A stretch of DNA of 64,000 nt from Olivibacter sp. SDN3 (GCF_014334135.1 NZ_CP060497.1:4960001-5024000), one strand, 5' to 3'. Positions 27,009 through 36,363 are shown, counted from the first letter of the stretch. The notes: generated by a model from the letters alone, not told the origin. A program made the numbers and translations.

Positions 27009-27500
27009 ATGACAGTCAGACTACTCTTATTACTAACCACATTGACAACCGGCTTGATCAGTGGTTTTTTCTATGCCTACTCATGTTCTATAAATATCGG
27101 TTTGAGTAGACTGACCGATGCAGAATATATTCGAGCAATGCAGCATATCAATCGTGCCGTGTTAAATCCCACCTTCTTCTTAAGTTTCTTTGGCACACTA
27201 ATTTTACTTCCAATGGCAACCTGGGTAATTTATGTAACAGCAGGTAGCACTTCTTCTTTTTACTGCCTTTTGGCAGCTTGTACGTTCTATTTTTTTGGTG
27301 TCTTTTTGATAACGGCCATGGGCAACGTTCCTCTCAATGAGTCTTTAGACCATTTTAATACTTACGTCGCTACGGCAGAGGAGCTAAATGAGCAAAGGAT
27401 CGCCTTTTCCAATTCATGGAACCGTTTCCATACAATCCGCACCCTAGCTAATATAATCACTTTTGTCAGCTTGATTTGGGCAGTACTAAAATGGGATTAA
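27009..27500 (+). CDS. DUF1772 (anthrone oxygenase-like) membrane protein
   Basis: 163 residues with four hydrophobic segments. The start LLLLTTLTTGLISGFFYAYS and the sequence AMQHINRAVLNPTFF, then GNVPLNESLD, are characteristic of DUF1772 proteins. Some relatives are annotated anthrone oxygenase or noxB-like; no function is established for the bacterial ones. Monocistronic, convergent with tpx. Confidence 0.85.
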   Translation: MTVRLLLLLTTLTTGLISGFFYAYSCSINIGLSRLTDAEYIRAMQHINRAVLNPTFFLSFFGTLILLPMATWVIYVTAGSTSSFYCLLAACTFYFFGVFLITAMGNVPLNESLDHFNTYVATAEELNEQRIAFSNSWNRFHTIRTLANIITFVSLIWAVLKWD

Positions 27501-27621
27501 AACTTCTAACAACTAGGGGCTGTTAAATGCTTAAATTTCAACGGCCCCTAATCCCTAAGGCGATAAGATATACAACAGCCGCTTGTTTACAAAACCATAA
27601 AATTATCGTATAACCTCTTCA

Positions 27622-28119
27622 CTATTTTACTGCAGTTAACGCAGCATCATAATTTGGCTCCTGTGCAATCTCAGGCACTTGTTCTTCATATATTATCTTA
27701 CCATCTGCATCTATAACCACAACTGCTCTACTCAATAAACCTCTTAACGGACTATCTCGCAATTCTACACCATACACCTTACCAAAGTCAGTGCGGAAGT
27801 CTGATAACATTACCACATTTTCTATTCCTTCTGCACCGCAAAACTCGGCTTGCGCAAAAGGCAGGTCTTTTGAAATACATAAAACAGTAGTATTAGGCAG
27901 TTTGGCTGCATCTTCATTAAATTTGCGTACGGATGCGGCACATACCCCTGTATTTACACTCGGAAATATATTAAGAATAATAGACTTCCCTTTAAAATCC
28001 TGCAAGCTTTTTTCAGATAGATCGCTAGCGGTCAAGGTGAAATCTTTAGCTGCAGTACCTATTGTGGGAAGCTCTCCTATCGTATTAACAGGGTTACCTT
28101 TAAATGTGATATTACTCAT
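27622..28119 (-). CDS. tpx: Thiol peroxidase (Tpx-type peroxiredoxin)
   Basis: 165 residues when started at the ATG at 28117-28119 ([11 protein letters not shown]), which aligns with Tpx starts; a longer frame adds 11 unrelated residues. It reduces hydroperoxides using thioredoxin. Peroxidatic Cys60 lies in [12 protein letters not shown], resolving Cys94 in AQAEFCG, matching the Cys61/Cys95 layout of the family. [12 protein letters not shown] and [18 protein letters not shown] are also typical. It stands alone. Confidence 0.96.
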   Translation of the reverse strand: MSNITFKGNPVNTIGELPTIGTAAKDFTLTASDLSEKSLQDFKGKSIILNIFPSVNTGVCAASVRKFNEDAAKLPNTTVLCISKDLPFAQAEFCGAEGIENVVMLSDFRTDFGKVYGVELRDSPLRGLLSRAVVVIDADGKIIYEEQVPEIAQEPNYDAALTAVK

Positions 28120-28432
28120 AGTTCTAAAAATTATTTTATTTCTCCTGTCCAAATTTACATTTTTTTTCTTCCTTAAGTTCCTTCACGCTGTTACAATAAG
28201 TAAATACTTAGTCATTTTAAGTATCTACATAATCTTTAATATTTTCGAGATAGCTATATCTTCAGCTGAACAGGTCACCAAATCCTGGCCAAACGACTGC
28301 GTTATATCGGAGGTGATTTGTTTTTTATTGGGGGTTAGCTTTGGTTTCATCGGGAAATGCATAAAAAAACCGAACTGAAACTAGTGATGTTTTAAGAATG
28401 AGGTATACCTTTCTTACCTGTGAAGAATAAAA
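28120..28432. other. Intergenic region tpx / tRNA-Val
   Basis: I see no supported gene here. A long + strand frame that crosses this stretch comes mostly from the antisense of tpx and is not believed. Confidence 0.5.
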
Positions 28433-28484
28433 ATTAAAAGCAGGTCCTTTAATATAAAGGCTTATTTCCGTATCCTGCTTTTTA
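28433..28484 (-). terminator. Terminator of tRNA-Val
   Basis: Stem AAAAGCAGG/CCTGCTTTT (28436-28444, 28474-28482) with a smaller hairpin CCTTT/AAAGG inside its loop; on the - strand it is followed by TTTTAATTTTTATT. It sits 24 bases after the tRNA 3' end. Confidence 0.65.
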
Positions 28485-28507
28485 ATAACTCGTACTGATA
28501 ATATTTG

Positions 28508-28582
28508 TGGGAAATACAGGGCTCGAACCTGTGACCCCTGCCTTGTCGAGGCAGTGCTCTAAACCAACTGAGCTAATTTCCC
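28508..28582 (-). tRNA. tRNA-Val (GAC)
   Basis: A full cloverleaf can be folded on the - strand: acceptor GGGAAAT/ATTTCCC, D stem GCTC/GAGC, anticodon stem CTGCC/GGCAG with loop TCGACAA, T stem ACAGG/CCTGT with TTCGAGC, discriminator A. The anticodon is GAC (Val). CCA is not encoded. Position 33 is C where almost all tRNAs have U. Confidence 0.92.
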
Positions 28583-28614
28583 CTATTGTTTAAGTCAGCA
28601 AAAATAAACTTTTT

Positions 28615-28845
28615 TTATGTTTTACTGTTATAACTCATCTGTAAATCAATAAAACCATGGTTACCAAATAATAAGCCTATTATGAAGAATCCATACAACC
28701 GACGATCCATAAAAAGATCCAGCACCAAATAAGTGAACTCGGGCAACCTTACCCTTATATCCCAGAAAGGATTAATTGCTTGAACCAATACATGTTTATT
28801 GCGATGCATGGCCGCTTTATAAAGCGTTTCATACAAAAATAACAA
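28615..28845 (-). CDS. Doubtful small hypothetical protein
   Basis: A 76-residue frame with ATG start, containing RNKHVLVQAINPFWDIRVRL and a hydrophobic stretch LYGFFIIGLLFGNHGFID. It is unrecognised and lies between the tRNA and an acetyltransferase gene on the same strand. It may be a fragment of a larger membrane protein or a chance frame. Included because the composition is protein-like. Confidence 0.25.
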   Translation of the reverse strand: MLFLYETLYKAAMHRNKHVLVQAINPFWDIRVRLPEFTYLVLDLFMDRRLYGFFIIGLLFGNHGFIDLQMSYNSKT

Positions 28846-28900
28846 AATGAAGCTAAAATAAATAGCGGATAGAATCTTTTAAAGCATATAGTCTGCAGCT

Positions 28901-29347
28901 TTAAGAAACTACCGAAATATGTCTGGTACTGGGAAGAAAAACCTGTCTTTGTTCGTCGACCTTTTTGTTGATTTTCAGATCAACTAATCCATAACAATAT
29001 TTTGCCAACTCTTTTATTTGATTAAAAGCTTCTATCAATAACGATTTATTTCGGTAAGTTGGAAGTAACGTTCCTCCAAAAATATGTTGATTCCCTTTGT
29101 TTATATCACGGTATATCAGACACGCTCCTATAATTTTATCCGGATCCGATTTTAAGCGAATGGTATAAGCGCATTTCGAAAGCCATAGCAGTCTTTGCGT
29201 AAAACTTACACCAGATTCGCCTTTAACATATAGTGCTTCAAAATAACTACCGCATACTGTTGGATAGTTGTGTAAACTAAGAAAACCATCAGCTTCTTTT
29301 ACATCCAATTTTTTTAAAACGATACCTGAAGATCTTTCCTCTTTCAT
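28901..29347 (-). CDS. GNAT-like N-acetyltransferase
   Basis: 148 residues from the ATG at 29345-29347. It has features of the RimJ/RimL branch of GNAT: IVLKKLDVKEADGFLSLHN at the start, IIGACLIYRDI as the central strand, and TLLPTYRNKSLLIEAFNQIK as the acetyl-CoA binding loop and helix (the usual R/QxxGxG/A is degenerate, here YRNKSL). The C-terminal part is short. Substrate unknown. It is downstream of the patatin-like gene on the same strand but separated by 332 bases without a gene. Confidence 0.65.
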   Translation of the reverse strand: MKEERSSGIVLKKLDVKEADGFLSLHNYPTVCGSYFEALYVKGESGVSFTQRLLWLSKCAYTIRLKSDPDKIIGACLIYRDINKGNQHIFGGTLLPTYRNKSLLIEAFNQIKELAKYCYGLVDLKINKKVDEQRQVFLPSTRHISVVS

Positions 29348-29679
29348 AACGAGCAAATTTAAGTTAGCGAATAAGTTTATTATTCAAATTTATCGTTTTA
29401 CATAAAGTTATTTAATGATAAAACACAGTGTTTTAAGTGATTATGATCACATATCTTCCCTTACCACACAATAACCACTTGCTAAGATTTAAAAAAGGAT
29501 TATTATCTTCGCAACTTATCTGTCCAAGTTTTCGGGTTTTATGGTAAATGAGTTTATTGTATGATAGTTATTGTTAACTTCCAGAAAATGTAGGTGATTA
29601 CATTGCAAAACCTTCATCGGTGATTTACAGGAAAAAATCAGGAAACACCTTGTCTAATGAAGCTAAATAGCCATTGGAG
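29348..29679. other. Intergenic region before the patatin-like gene's end
   Basis: No gene is seen. On the + strand TTATCTTCGC near 29506-29516 resembles a weak -7 element, but no coding sequence follows it in that direction. Confidence 0.4.
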
Positions 29680-32049
29680 TTACCAAGCATTACCAATATA
29701 TTGATTTATCGATAAACTGTCTAAATGCTGTTTCATCGTATCTATACTATGACGAGGTAGCATTCTCGTCAGTGGAATATCAACCTTAAGCGGCAACTGC
29801 AATGCTGTATCAGGTTTATTGGCTATGTTACGTAACATATTTTTATAACTGAAACGTTGATGCCCACCGAATGGGACATTGAAAGCCGCTGTTAGTGTAT
29901 TAAAAACGGTAGACGACTTATATAGAATAGGAACAAATTCATCTCCCATAAGGCTATTCATCACATTAATAGCCACCAACCTGACATTTTCGTACTTCTT
30001 ATCTGCAATATGTTTACGCAGCGCTTCATATATTTCTAAAGTAGTGGTAGTTCCAGAATTCTCATACATTCCCCCATCCATTAACCTACCGGTAGATTCC
30101 ATATAATTATATGCGTTGATAAAAGGAAAAGCCTGACTTTGATTTACACATGTAATGAGCGGAATATTATAGAGATGACTCTCGTAGTATGAACCGACAT
30201 AATACTTAAAATTTGCATATAAATCTGTAGCCAAACTGAATTCTTCCAAACGTACTGGTGAAAAGACGCCACGTTCTCCACGTTCAACAATGCTGGAGTT
30301 GATAAAGAACAAGGGTAAGGAATAGTTATCGATTTTACTATTTTTTTTATCCACCTCGTTACCCTGCCTCGTTAAAAAGTAAGATGCTAAATAATCATTT
30401 CTAAAAAAACTATCAACTTGTGCATCAAATTTAGTTCCGACCGAAGCTTTATAGGCGTTTATCTCCTCTTCCTGAAAATAATAGTTTCGATCTTTGGGAA
30501 ATTCCTTTCGCGCATCCTGTAAAAGATGCCTAAGCCCCTCGTACCCATCGCCTAGTAGCAAGCCCCAAAGTGCGCTGCTGATATAGTTTCTGCCATAAAT
30601 GGTCTGAATACGCTGCACATTTACCGAATCAATGGACTGTTTTAGATGGATATCTGCCAGGTACATAGCAGCTCCGGAGGTGGATCCTGAAACCGTTGAA
30701 ACAGCAAATAAATTTTTGCTAAAATTCGGATCCAAAGTATTAAGGTGTTGCATGGCCATTATGAACCACGCCGCTGCCCGAGAGCCTCCCCCCTGTCCCG
30801 AAACCAAATAAACAGTTATTTTTTCCACTGTATCCCTTTGGGCTAACCATCCATCAAAATAATCTGTTAATGCTGGACGGGCATCTTCTTGAAAATATGC
30901 TGCCAAACCAACCCGCTCGGAACGAATACGATGTGAATTGATAGCATTAAAAAAGACTATATATATAAAAAAAAACACTGCTGTGTAGATAAATATTTTA
31001 TAGTATTTGCTTACGCGGCCACTATACGTAGTCAATACCCGTTCCTTTTTTCTTATACGATTATAAATCCCCGTGATATTCAGCTGACTTGTCACCAAAA
31101 TATCCACCGTAAAGAGGTAAAAAGAAATCACGATAATCAGTACATATACCGGGGAAAAATAGCCGATTTCTGCTGGCCAGAGATATTCATTACTCAGACC
31201 TAACATGACAGCCGAACATCCCATAAATGCCAAGCAAGTGAGATGGACAGATCTGCTGATCAAATAAGGTTGCTCAATATCTCGAAAATCTTCATGAATA
31301 TTTTCTGAGAATTGCATAAATAAATAAATCATCACCAAGCCAACAAGATTGATAATTACAATAAAGTATTTGATTACATCGTTGTTGCCAGGCCCTGCAC
31401 CGACAATAGCTGATATGAAACCGGCGAAAACTAAGAAAAGTATAAATGACAATGCCAACAATCCAATATACAGCCAAGCCTTTACACGTGAATCTGCACT
31501 AATACGCATTGTTGCACCACACATACTCCGAAAGAAAACAAATACAAGGTTCTTCTTATAAAAGCGATCTATCAGGACAATAATCAGCCAAATTATAAAA
31601 AAGGCAATAAAACTTAAATATTCCCGATGTTCAGGCAAGAAGGACCGTACCACAACAAATAAAAAAATGCTCCAAGGTAATATTGCCACATACCGCGATG
31701 GAAACTGCAGTTTACGACCTCCTCCCTTCGATCCGTTATACAAGGGAATAAGCCGAGCATATATGAAAAGACTATTGGGCTTTTTTCCAGTAAAAAATTG
31801 CCATACATTTATTGTAAGAACCGGGATAACCCAATTACTTAATGTTAATAACGTAAATGATAAAATAATCAATGGAATATTTATGAACTGAAAATTATGT
31901 ATCTCGGTTAAATCCAAAACGATGTCACGCCCAATATCGATAGCCCATAATACAATGGGCACAAAAAGCGACAAGATGATATAGAACCAGTTGTAAACAA
32001 AGGTGTAATATAAACGGGCCAAGTAGTTATATAACTTATCGAAGATCAT
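29680..32049 (-). CDS. Membrane-anchored patatin-like phospholipase
   Basis: 789-residue protein. The N-terminal half (about 1-390) has about ten hydrophobic segments. The C-terminal half carries patatin elements: the glycine-rich oxyanion loop SGQGGGSRAAAW near 420, the nucleophile elbow VSGSTSGAA (Ser in GSTSG) near 453, and the catalytic Asp in MDGGMYENSGT near 658. Patatins are serine lipases acting on phospholipids or other acyl lipids; the catalytic domain is probably cytoplasmic or attached to the inner membrane. A multi-spanning N-terminal domain fused to a patatin is unusual outside Bacteroidota. No partner gene is obvious. Confidence 0.75.
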   Translation of the reverse strand: MIFDKLYNYLARLYYTFVYNWFYIILSLFVPIVLWAIDIGRDIVLDLTEIHNFQFINIPLIILSFTLLTLSNWVIPVLTINVWQFFTGKKPNSLFIYARLIPLYNGSKGGGRKLQFPSRYVAILPWSIFLFVVVRSFLPEHREYLSFIAFFIIWLIIVLIDRFYKKNLVFVFFRSMCGATMRISADSRVKAWLYIGLLALSFILFLVFAGFISAIVGAGPGNNDVIKYFIVIINLVGLVMIYLFMQFSENIHEDFRDIEQPYLISRSVHLTCLAFMGCSAVMLGLSNEYLWPAEIGYFSPVYVLIIVISFYLFTVDILVTSQLNITGIYNRIRKKERVLTTYSGRVSKYYKIFIYTAVFFFIYIVFFNAINSHRIRSERVGLAAYFQEDARPALTDYFDGWLAQRDTVEKITVYLVSGQGGGSRAAAWFIMAMQHLNTLDPNFSKNLFAVSTVSGSTSGAAMYLADIHLKQSIDSVNVQRIQTIYGRNYISSALWGLLLGDGYEGLRHLLQDARKEFPKDRNYYFQEEEINAYKASVGTKFDAQVDSFFRNDYLASYFLTRQGNEVDKKNSKIDNYSLPLFFINSSIVERGERGVFSPVRLEEFSLATDLYANFKYYVGSYYESHLYNIPLITCVNQSQAFPFINAYNYMESTGRLMDGGMYENSGTTTTLEIYEALRKHIADKKYENVRLVAINVMNSLMGDEFVPILYKSSTVFNTLTAAFNVPFGGHQRFSYKNMLRNIANKPDTALQLPLKVDIPLTRMLPRHSIDTMKQHLDSLSINQYIGNAW

Positions 32050-32102
32050 AATGCACGTTTCTTAAATATATAAAGCCCTTATTAAAGACGTCTATTTTAT
32101 AT

Positions 32103-32885
32103 TCAGAATAACTTTGCCACCTCAAAATGCATCCCATCCTTTCTGGTAAAATGCCCTCCCCAATAAAAGCCGTTGTTATTGGCTATGCTCACCAACTCCC
32201 TTACGGATCCTTCTTGCCCCACAAAGGCCGGTATGGCTCCCAATGGGTTCCAGGCCGCATTAATATCGAAAGCAGTACCAAAAGCATGGTTACTCAGTGA
32301 CGTACGACTTCCTCTAACAAAACGCGAATTGAAACTTCCTTGCCAGGTTAATACTAGAGAAAGTAATCCCAACGCTTCCCAATCAGACCATAACTTCTGT
32401 AATTGCTTAACAGCCAATCTATGAAAATTAATTCTTTCAATACCGGCAATAGCTGTGAGTTGCGGAATTTCTACGGCAAGAATATTTTCGCTCTGCCAAT
32501 TACCCAATATCCTAATGTGTTCAGGGTCTCCCGGTACAGGGTGGTGCTCATATGAAAATTTACCAAAAATTCCAGCTCTTTCAGCATCATTAGTTAAAGG
32601 TTTAAAATCTGGCTTTGAAGGCCAGTTGCTCGCTTGCTTGTCAGTTGCTGTATCTGTCGCCCCTTCGAAACCAATTAACATAGCTTTCCCATAGGTCTTG
32701 TTACCGACCACGCCATCAGGAAGGAGACCCTGTGACTGCTGAAATGCTTTGCTTGCTTCAAGGGTTAACAAACCAAACTTTCCATCGACCTCCCCTTTAT
32801 AAAGCTGCTGGCCAAGAAGAAAATATTGCCATCGCCTCACCTCTACACCCTTGCTGCCAACATGAAGTGCCTTCAGATTTGCCAT
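32103..32885 (-). CDS. Peptidoglycan-binding M15-type peptidase
   Basis: 260 residues from the ATG at 32883-32885 (MANLKALHVGSKG); the longer frame adds a non-homologous lead. Residues 5-70 form a PG_binding_1 domain (VEVRRWQYFLLGQQLYKGEV with DGKFGLLTLEASKAFQ). The C-terminal half is a VanY/M15 D-Ala-D-Ala or L-Ala-D-Glu peptidase with the zinc site SNHAFGTAFDINAAW (His, Asp) and HFEVAKLF (final His). No signal peptide is visible, as in phage-type endolysins of this architecture, so it could be a lysin from a former prophage or a cell-wall enzyme exported by another route. Confidence 0.85.
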   Translation of the reverse strand: MANLKALHVGSKGVEVRRWQYFLLGQQLYKGEVDGKFGLLTLEASKAFQQSQGLLPDGVVGNKTYGKAMLIGFEGATDTATDKQASNWPSKPDFKPLTNDAERAGIFGKFSYEHHPVPGDPEHIRILGNWQSENILAVEIPQLTAIAGIERINFHRLAVKQLQKLWSDWEALGLLSLVLTWQGSFNSRFVRGSRTSLSNHAFGTAFDINAAWNPLGAIPAFVGQEGSVRELVSIANNNGFYWGGHFTRKDGMHFEVAKLF

Positions 32886-33026
32886 GATTCTTAACGATCT
32901 AATTATTGATAATATTAAGCAGTGGTGATAGCCAAAATCTATTCGCAGCCAGACCATTACCTACTTCTTAAACAACCAATTGGCAGTGGTTTTGTTAGCA
33001 AAATATGCGAGAGAATTCCATATTTC

Positions 33027-34238
33027 TTAAAGCTTGAGACGAATATGGATTTTGGCTAATGCTATTGCAAATCCAATCATTGCCATTGCCCACACCAATG
33101 AGCCTGCCACAGCTAAAAGCTGGCTCGTTTCCTGTTTATAGAAAAAAAGTGGTACTCCCAATCCCCAACAAACGAAATATATCACATCCGGCGCTAAATA
33201 TGTTGTCAATGAGTTTTTTCCAGCTGCTCCGAACATGTTTATCCACCGATAGTATCCTAAAACGTCAACGATAAAATACAATAACACATATATTAACATG
33301 CTTACTCCGTTACAGATCATGGCCCAACTGGGTGTACCATATATCTTTGAAACAATAAACCAGTTACGTAGAAAAAAGCCTAGCAATAAACACCCTATTC
33401 CAAGTGATATAATTATCAACACCAACTTTTTATGGCGTCTTTCTGGCATACTAAGCAATGAACCCACCACTAAACCGGCAAGCACGATGGCAGGCACATT
33501 GCCACTCAACAACACTCCTAAAACAGGTGTCAAAAAATCAAACCATTTCAATAAATCTATTTGGTTACCTATATTTAACAAAATGAAAAACAACCATACG
33601 GCAATATTTGCAAGCAACTTTGAACCACATAGCAAAAAAGTAGTAGCGGCAGCGAAATATCCCCACCCAATCAAGCCAAGAATACCCCACCAACCGATCT
33701 CCAACCATGCTGGTTCTGCCGAGCTTCCTGCTCTGAATATACAAGCAAGAACCACCAAACCGACTATTCCCATAACCCGACATGTAAGATAAAGTTTGTT
33801 ATGGCGACTGTCAGTGGGATAATTATTCCAAATCAAAAAGATAGAAACATATAATAATATTGCCCATAGATTCCGATCGATACCCGTTAAAGTCGGGTTG
33901 AGTCTATCGATATTCATAATCAACACGCCAATCAATAATAAACTAAGGGTACGCAGAACAATATGGCCAAAAATAGTGCTATTTGACTGTCCCTTCTTTC
34001 TCCTAGACCTAACTGCGTATGGAACAGACATGCCAACCATAAAAAGAAAACCAGGGAACACCCAATCAGCAAGTCCCATACCGTCCGCGGATGCTTCAGT
34101 GTGTACCAACCATGAAGGTACACCTGGTATATATAAATCATTCACGAAAAGCATCAGAAAAAGGGTCAGCCCTCTCATGATATCAATTGACAACACGCGT
34201 TGCGTTGGTGGCTGGTAGTTAATCCATCTTTCGTTCAT
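33027..34238 (-). CDS. HGSNAT/DUF5009-like membrane acyltransferase
   Basis: 403 residues with about ten membrane helices. The start RVLSIDIMRGLTLFLMLFVN and then LADWVFPGFLFMVGMSVPYA match DUF5009, the bacterial relatives of heparan-alpha-glucosaminide N-acetyltransferase. These proteins are thought to move acetyl groups across the membrane onto amino sugars; direct evidence for the bacterial ones is sparse. A neighbouring glycan locus is not adjacent. Monocistronic between two - strand genes. Confidence 0.82.
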   Translation of the reverse strand: MNERWINYQPPTQRVLSIDIMRGLTLFLMLFVNDLYIPGVPSWLVHTEASADGMGLADWVFPGFLFMVGMSVPYAVRSRRKKGQSNSTIFGHIVLRTLSLLLIGVLIMNIDRLNPTLTGIDRNLWAILLYVSIFLIWNNYPTDSRHNKLYLTCRVMGIVGLVVLACIFRAGSSAEPAWLEIGWWGILGLIGWGYFAAATTFLLCGSKLLANIAVWLFFILLNIGNQIDLLKWFDFLTPVLGVLLSGNVPAIVLAGLVVGSLLSMPERRHKKLVLIIISLGIGCLLLGFFLRNWFIVSKIYGTPSWAMICNGVSMLIYVLLYFIVDVLGYYRWINMFGAAGKNSLTTYLAPDVIYFVCWGLGVPLFFYKQETSQLLAVAGSLVWAMAMIGFAIALAKIHIRLKL

Positions 34239-34304
34239 AAAATCAGTTTATACCTAGTGAAGATATTAGTAAGAAAAGCGCCATTGTCTATAGGACAAAG
34301 TTGC

Positions 34305-34985
34305 TTACTTTGCCATTTTTTCTACATCGCGTAGGGTAAGCACCCTATAATCGATATTCATTTTTTTTGCATTTTCTTCAATGGTATCTTCAAAACCCGC
34401 CTGCTGTCTGCGTTTATTAACGTTAGCGGGATCTTTGACCGGCCAAATAAAATAGATAAACTCGTTCTTACCCTTCTCCACATTAGTTACAGTCATACCT
34501 TTGGCTTGAGTACCATACAACTGCTCTTTACCTTCATACATTAACAACCTATCTTCCATCATAGCAACTAATCGAAAAGGTATTTCTCCTTTTTGTCCGG
34601 CTTCTTTCACTAAAGGAAAATATTGCGGTATTTTATCCGAATGCTGAAGTACCAGCCATGCAGTTTCATTGGTCGGCTCCCCCACCAGCGTTTTTCCCGG
34701 ATAACCAACACCAGCGATTATCTGCTCTACAAAAATTAAATTCAGCGAATCATGATAAGGTAAAATCTCAAATTTGCGCTCATCTAATTCTTCTACGGTA
34801 TAACCTACAAGCTGTGCGATTGAATCTTTTTGAAGTGAATCGCTATTTCCCATATACCTCCTCAAACCCTGGTCAAATGCATAAATAGAGTCTAATCTCT
34901 CTTTCAGGTCGAGGTTTAAGCTATCCTGTCCTACGCTTAAACCGAAGTTGGTGAGCATTAATAATATTACAAGAATTATACGCAT
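34305..34985 (-). CDS. DUF6624-like secreted protein
   Basis: 226 residues from ATG 34985 with a signal peptide (MRIILVILLMLTNFGLSVGQ). The body contains LDSIYAFDQGLRRYMG, then AGVGYPGKTLVGEPTNETAW, LVLQHSDKIPQYFPLVKEA, and a stretch DRLLMYEGKEQLYGTQ, a pattern I associate with DUF6624. Function unknown. It follows the acyltransferase gene's upstream region on the same strand with about 66 bases between. Confidence 0.7.
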   Translation of the reverse strand: MRIILVILLMLTNFGLSVGQDSLNLDLKERLDSIYAFDQGLRRYMGNSDSLQKDSIAQLVGYTVEELDERKFEILPYHDSLNLIFVEQIIAGVGYPGKTLVGEPTNETAWLVLQHSDKIPQYFPLVKEAGQKGEIPFRLVAMMEDRLLMYEGKEQLYGTQAKGMTVTNVEKGKNEFIYFIWPVKDPANVNKRRQQAGFEDTIEENAKKMNIDYRVLTLRDVEKMAK

Positions 34986-35161
34986 AACTGGAAGTTTATC
35001 CGTTGAATATAAACAAATAATTTTAAATGTACATATCATTACACATCCATTCTGACACTGTATACTCGCGTTAAGATCCGTAGTTATTTCAAACTAAAAT
35101 AGACGGTGATACGTTGCACTTATATACAAAAAATAGTTTTTCCCGATTAAAACAATTAACT

Positions 35162-35824
35162 ATGAAAAAACAACGGGTCCTAATTATTGGAGCAAATGGA
35201 AAAATTGGTAAACTTGTTTGTGAAAAATTAATACTTTCGAATGAATTCGAGCCAATAGCGGCTATCAGAAATGCAAACCAAGCAGCTCATTTTAATGAAC
35301 GTGGAATAGTATATCGTTTAATTGATCTGGAAGGCAGTGTGCAAGAACTTCAGCAAGCATTTGAAACAATAGATATTATTGTTTTTTCAGCTGGATCAGG
35401 CGGGCATACTGGGCATGATAAAACACTGACCATAGACCTGGACGGAGCAGTAAAAAGCATGGAAGCCGCTAAAACTTCAGGAATAAAACGGTATATAATG
35501 GTAAGTGCTATACATGCGGATGACCGCGAAGCTTGGGATGAAACCGGCATTAAACCCTATTTTATAGCAAAACATTACGCAGATGAGCTACTGAAAAGCA
35601 GCGAATTAACATATACTATTCTTAGGCCAGCCAGATTGTTAGATGGTAAAGGTACTGGAAAAATTTCTACGAGCGTTAGTCCAGAAAGTGATCTACAGAT
35701 TTTCCGGGAAGATGTAGCAGAAGTAATAATAGAAACGATACCAAATGAGCTAACCATATATAAAGTGATTGACATTATTAATGGCCACCAAGATATTTCC
35801 AAAGCATTAGCTTCCCTATCATAA
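35162..35824 (+). CDS. NAD(P)-binding SDR/NmrA-like protein
   Basis: 220 residues from the ATG at 35162; an upstream in-frame TTG is rejected. The Rossmann motif is RVLIIGANGKIGKLVCEKL at residues 4-22, then DIIVFSAGSGGHTGHD near 77 and YIMVSAIHADDREAW near 120, with YFIAKHYADELLKSSELTYT near 138-160, all typical of atypical SDR proteins (YwnB/NmrA type). It is probably a flavin- or quinone-related oxidoreductase or a redox sensor; substrate unknown. A strong terminator follows. Confidence 0.88.
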   Translation: MKKQRVLIIGANGKIGKLVCEKLILSNEFEPIAAIRNANQAAHFNERGIVYRLIDLEGSVQELQQAFETIDIIVFSAGSGGHTGHDKTLTIDLDGAVKSMEAAKTSGIKRYIMVSAIHADDREAWDETGIKPYFIAKHYADELLKSSELTYTILRPARLLDGKGTGKISTSVSPESDLQIFREDVAEVIIETIPNELTIYKVIDIINGHQDISKALASLS

Positions 35825-35831
35825 TTTTTTT

Positions 35832-35853
35832 GGGCATGCTGTTCGGCATGCCC
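35832..35853. terminator. Bidirectional terminator
   Basis: Perfect 8-base stem GGGCATGC/GCATGCCC (35832-35839, 35846-35853), loop TGTTCG, with a T/A-rich flank on each side (ATAATTTTTT before, TTAATTAAT after). It separates the + strand SDR gene from the convergent bacteriocin-like gene. Confidence 0.75.
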
Positions 35854-35877
35854 TTAATTAATGAGCTGAAATTGTAA

Positions 35878-36117
35878 TTATTCAAGACAAAACTGTGCTG
35901 TACCGAGCAAAGCCCCCCCTAACGCGCCTATAGCTGCTCCTCCTAAAGTTCCGATTACAGGAATCACCGAACCTGCAGCAGCTCCAGTTAGTGCACCGCC
36001 AATAGCAGATCCTGCTGCCCCAGCATTACACCTTAAGGTTGTGCCCCCATTTACATCCACTAAATCCTGATTGCTTAATTCTTCAAGTCCTAAATTTTCT
36101 ACTGATAATGTTCTCAT
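35878..36117 (-). CDS. Bacteriocin-like peptide with double-glycine leader
   Basis: 79 residues. A 25-residue leader ends in Gly24-Gly25 (LGLEELSNQDLVDVNGG), the cleavage signal of C39-peptidase ABC exporters. The 54-residue mature part is a glycine-zipper sequence rich in Gly and Ala (GAAGSAIGGALTGAAAGS, then LGGAAIGALGGALLG) with cysteines at positions 30 and 77 near its two ends, which could form a disulfide. This composition is like class IIb/Blp-type membrane-inserting bacteriocins. No immunity or exporter gene is adjacent; the next genes are an SDR and a broken DUF6157 gene. Confidence 0.75.
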   Translation of the reverse strand: MRTLSVENLGLEELSNQDLVDVNGGTTLRCNAGAAGSAIGGALTGAAAGSVIPVIGTLGGAAIGALGGALLGTAQFCLE

Positions 36118-36363
36118 TTTAATAGATTTACGAATTTTTGCCTACTCTATTTAAGCTTTTCGGCTTTCGCTTTTTAATCAATTTATTTAACAACAGCTAA
36201 ATTAAGCTCGAAACCTACCATTGTCAATCCCAATTTATGGTGATTTATTCTCCCTATAATCCGGGATTTCACGTTTCTTGAGATTCTACTACTAACAAAA
36301 CACTGATCATTTTGAAGTTTAAGGGCTGAAATGATCTTGTTATAATTTGTTATATATAGGAGC

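Noticed and set aside
27791-28378. 195-codon + strand frame
   Set aside because: Most of it is the antisense of the well-supported tpx gene; the composition is that of a reverse-strand shadow.
33298-33792. 164-codon + strand frame
   Set aside because: Antisense to the conserved DUF5009-like membrane protein; Pro/Thr/Asn-rich shadow composition.
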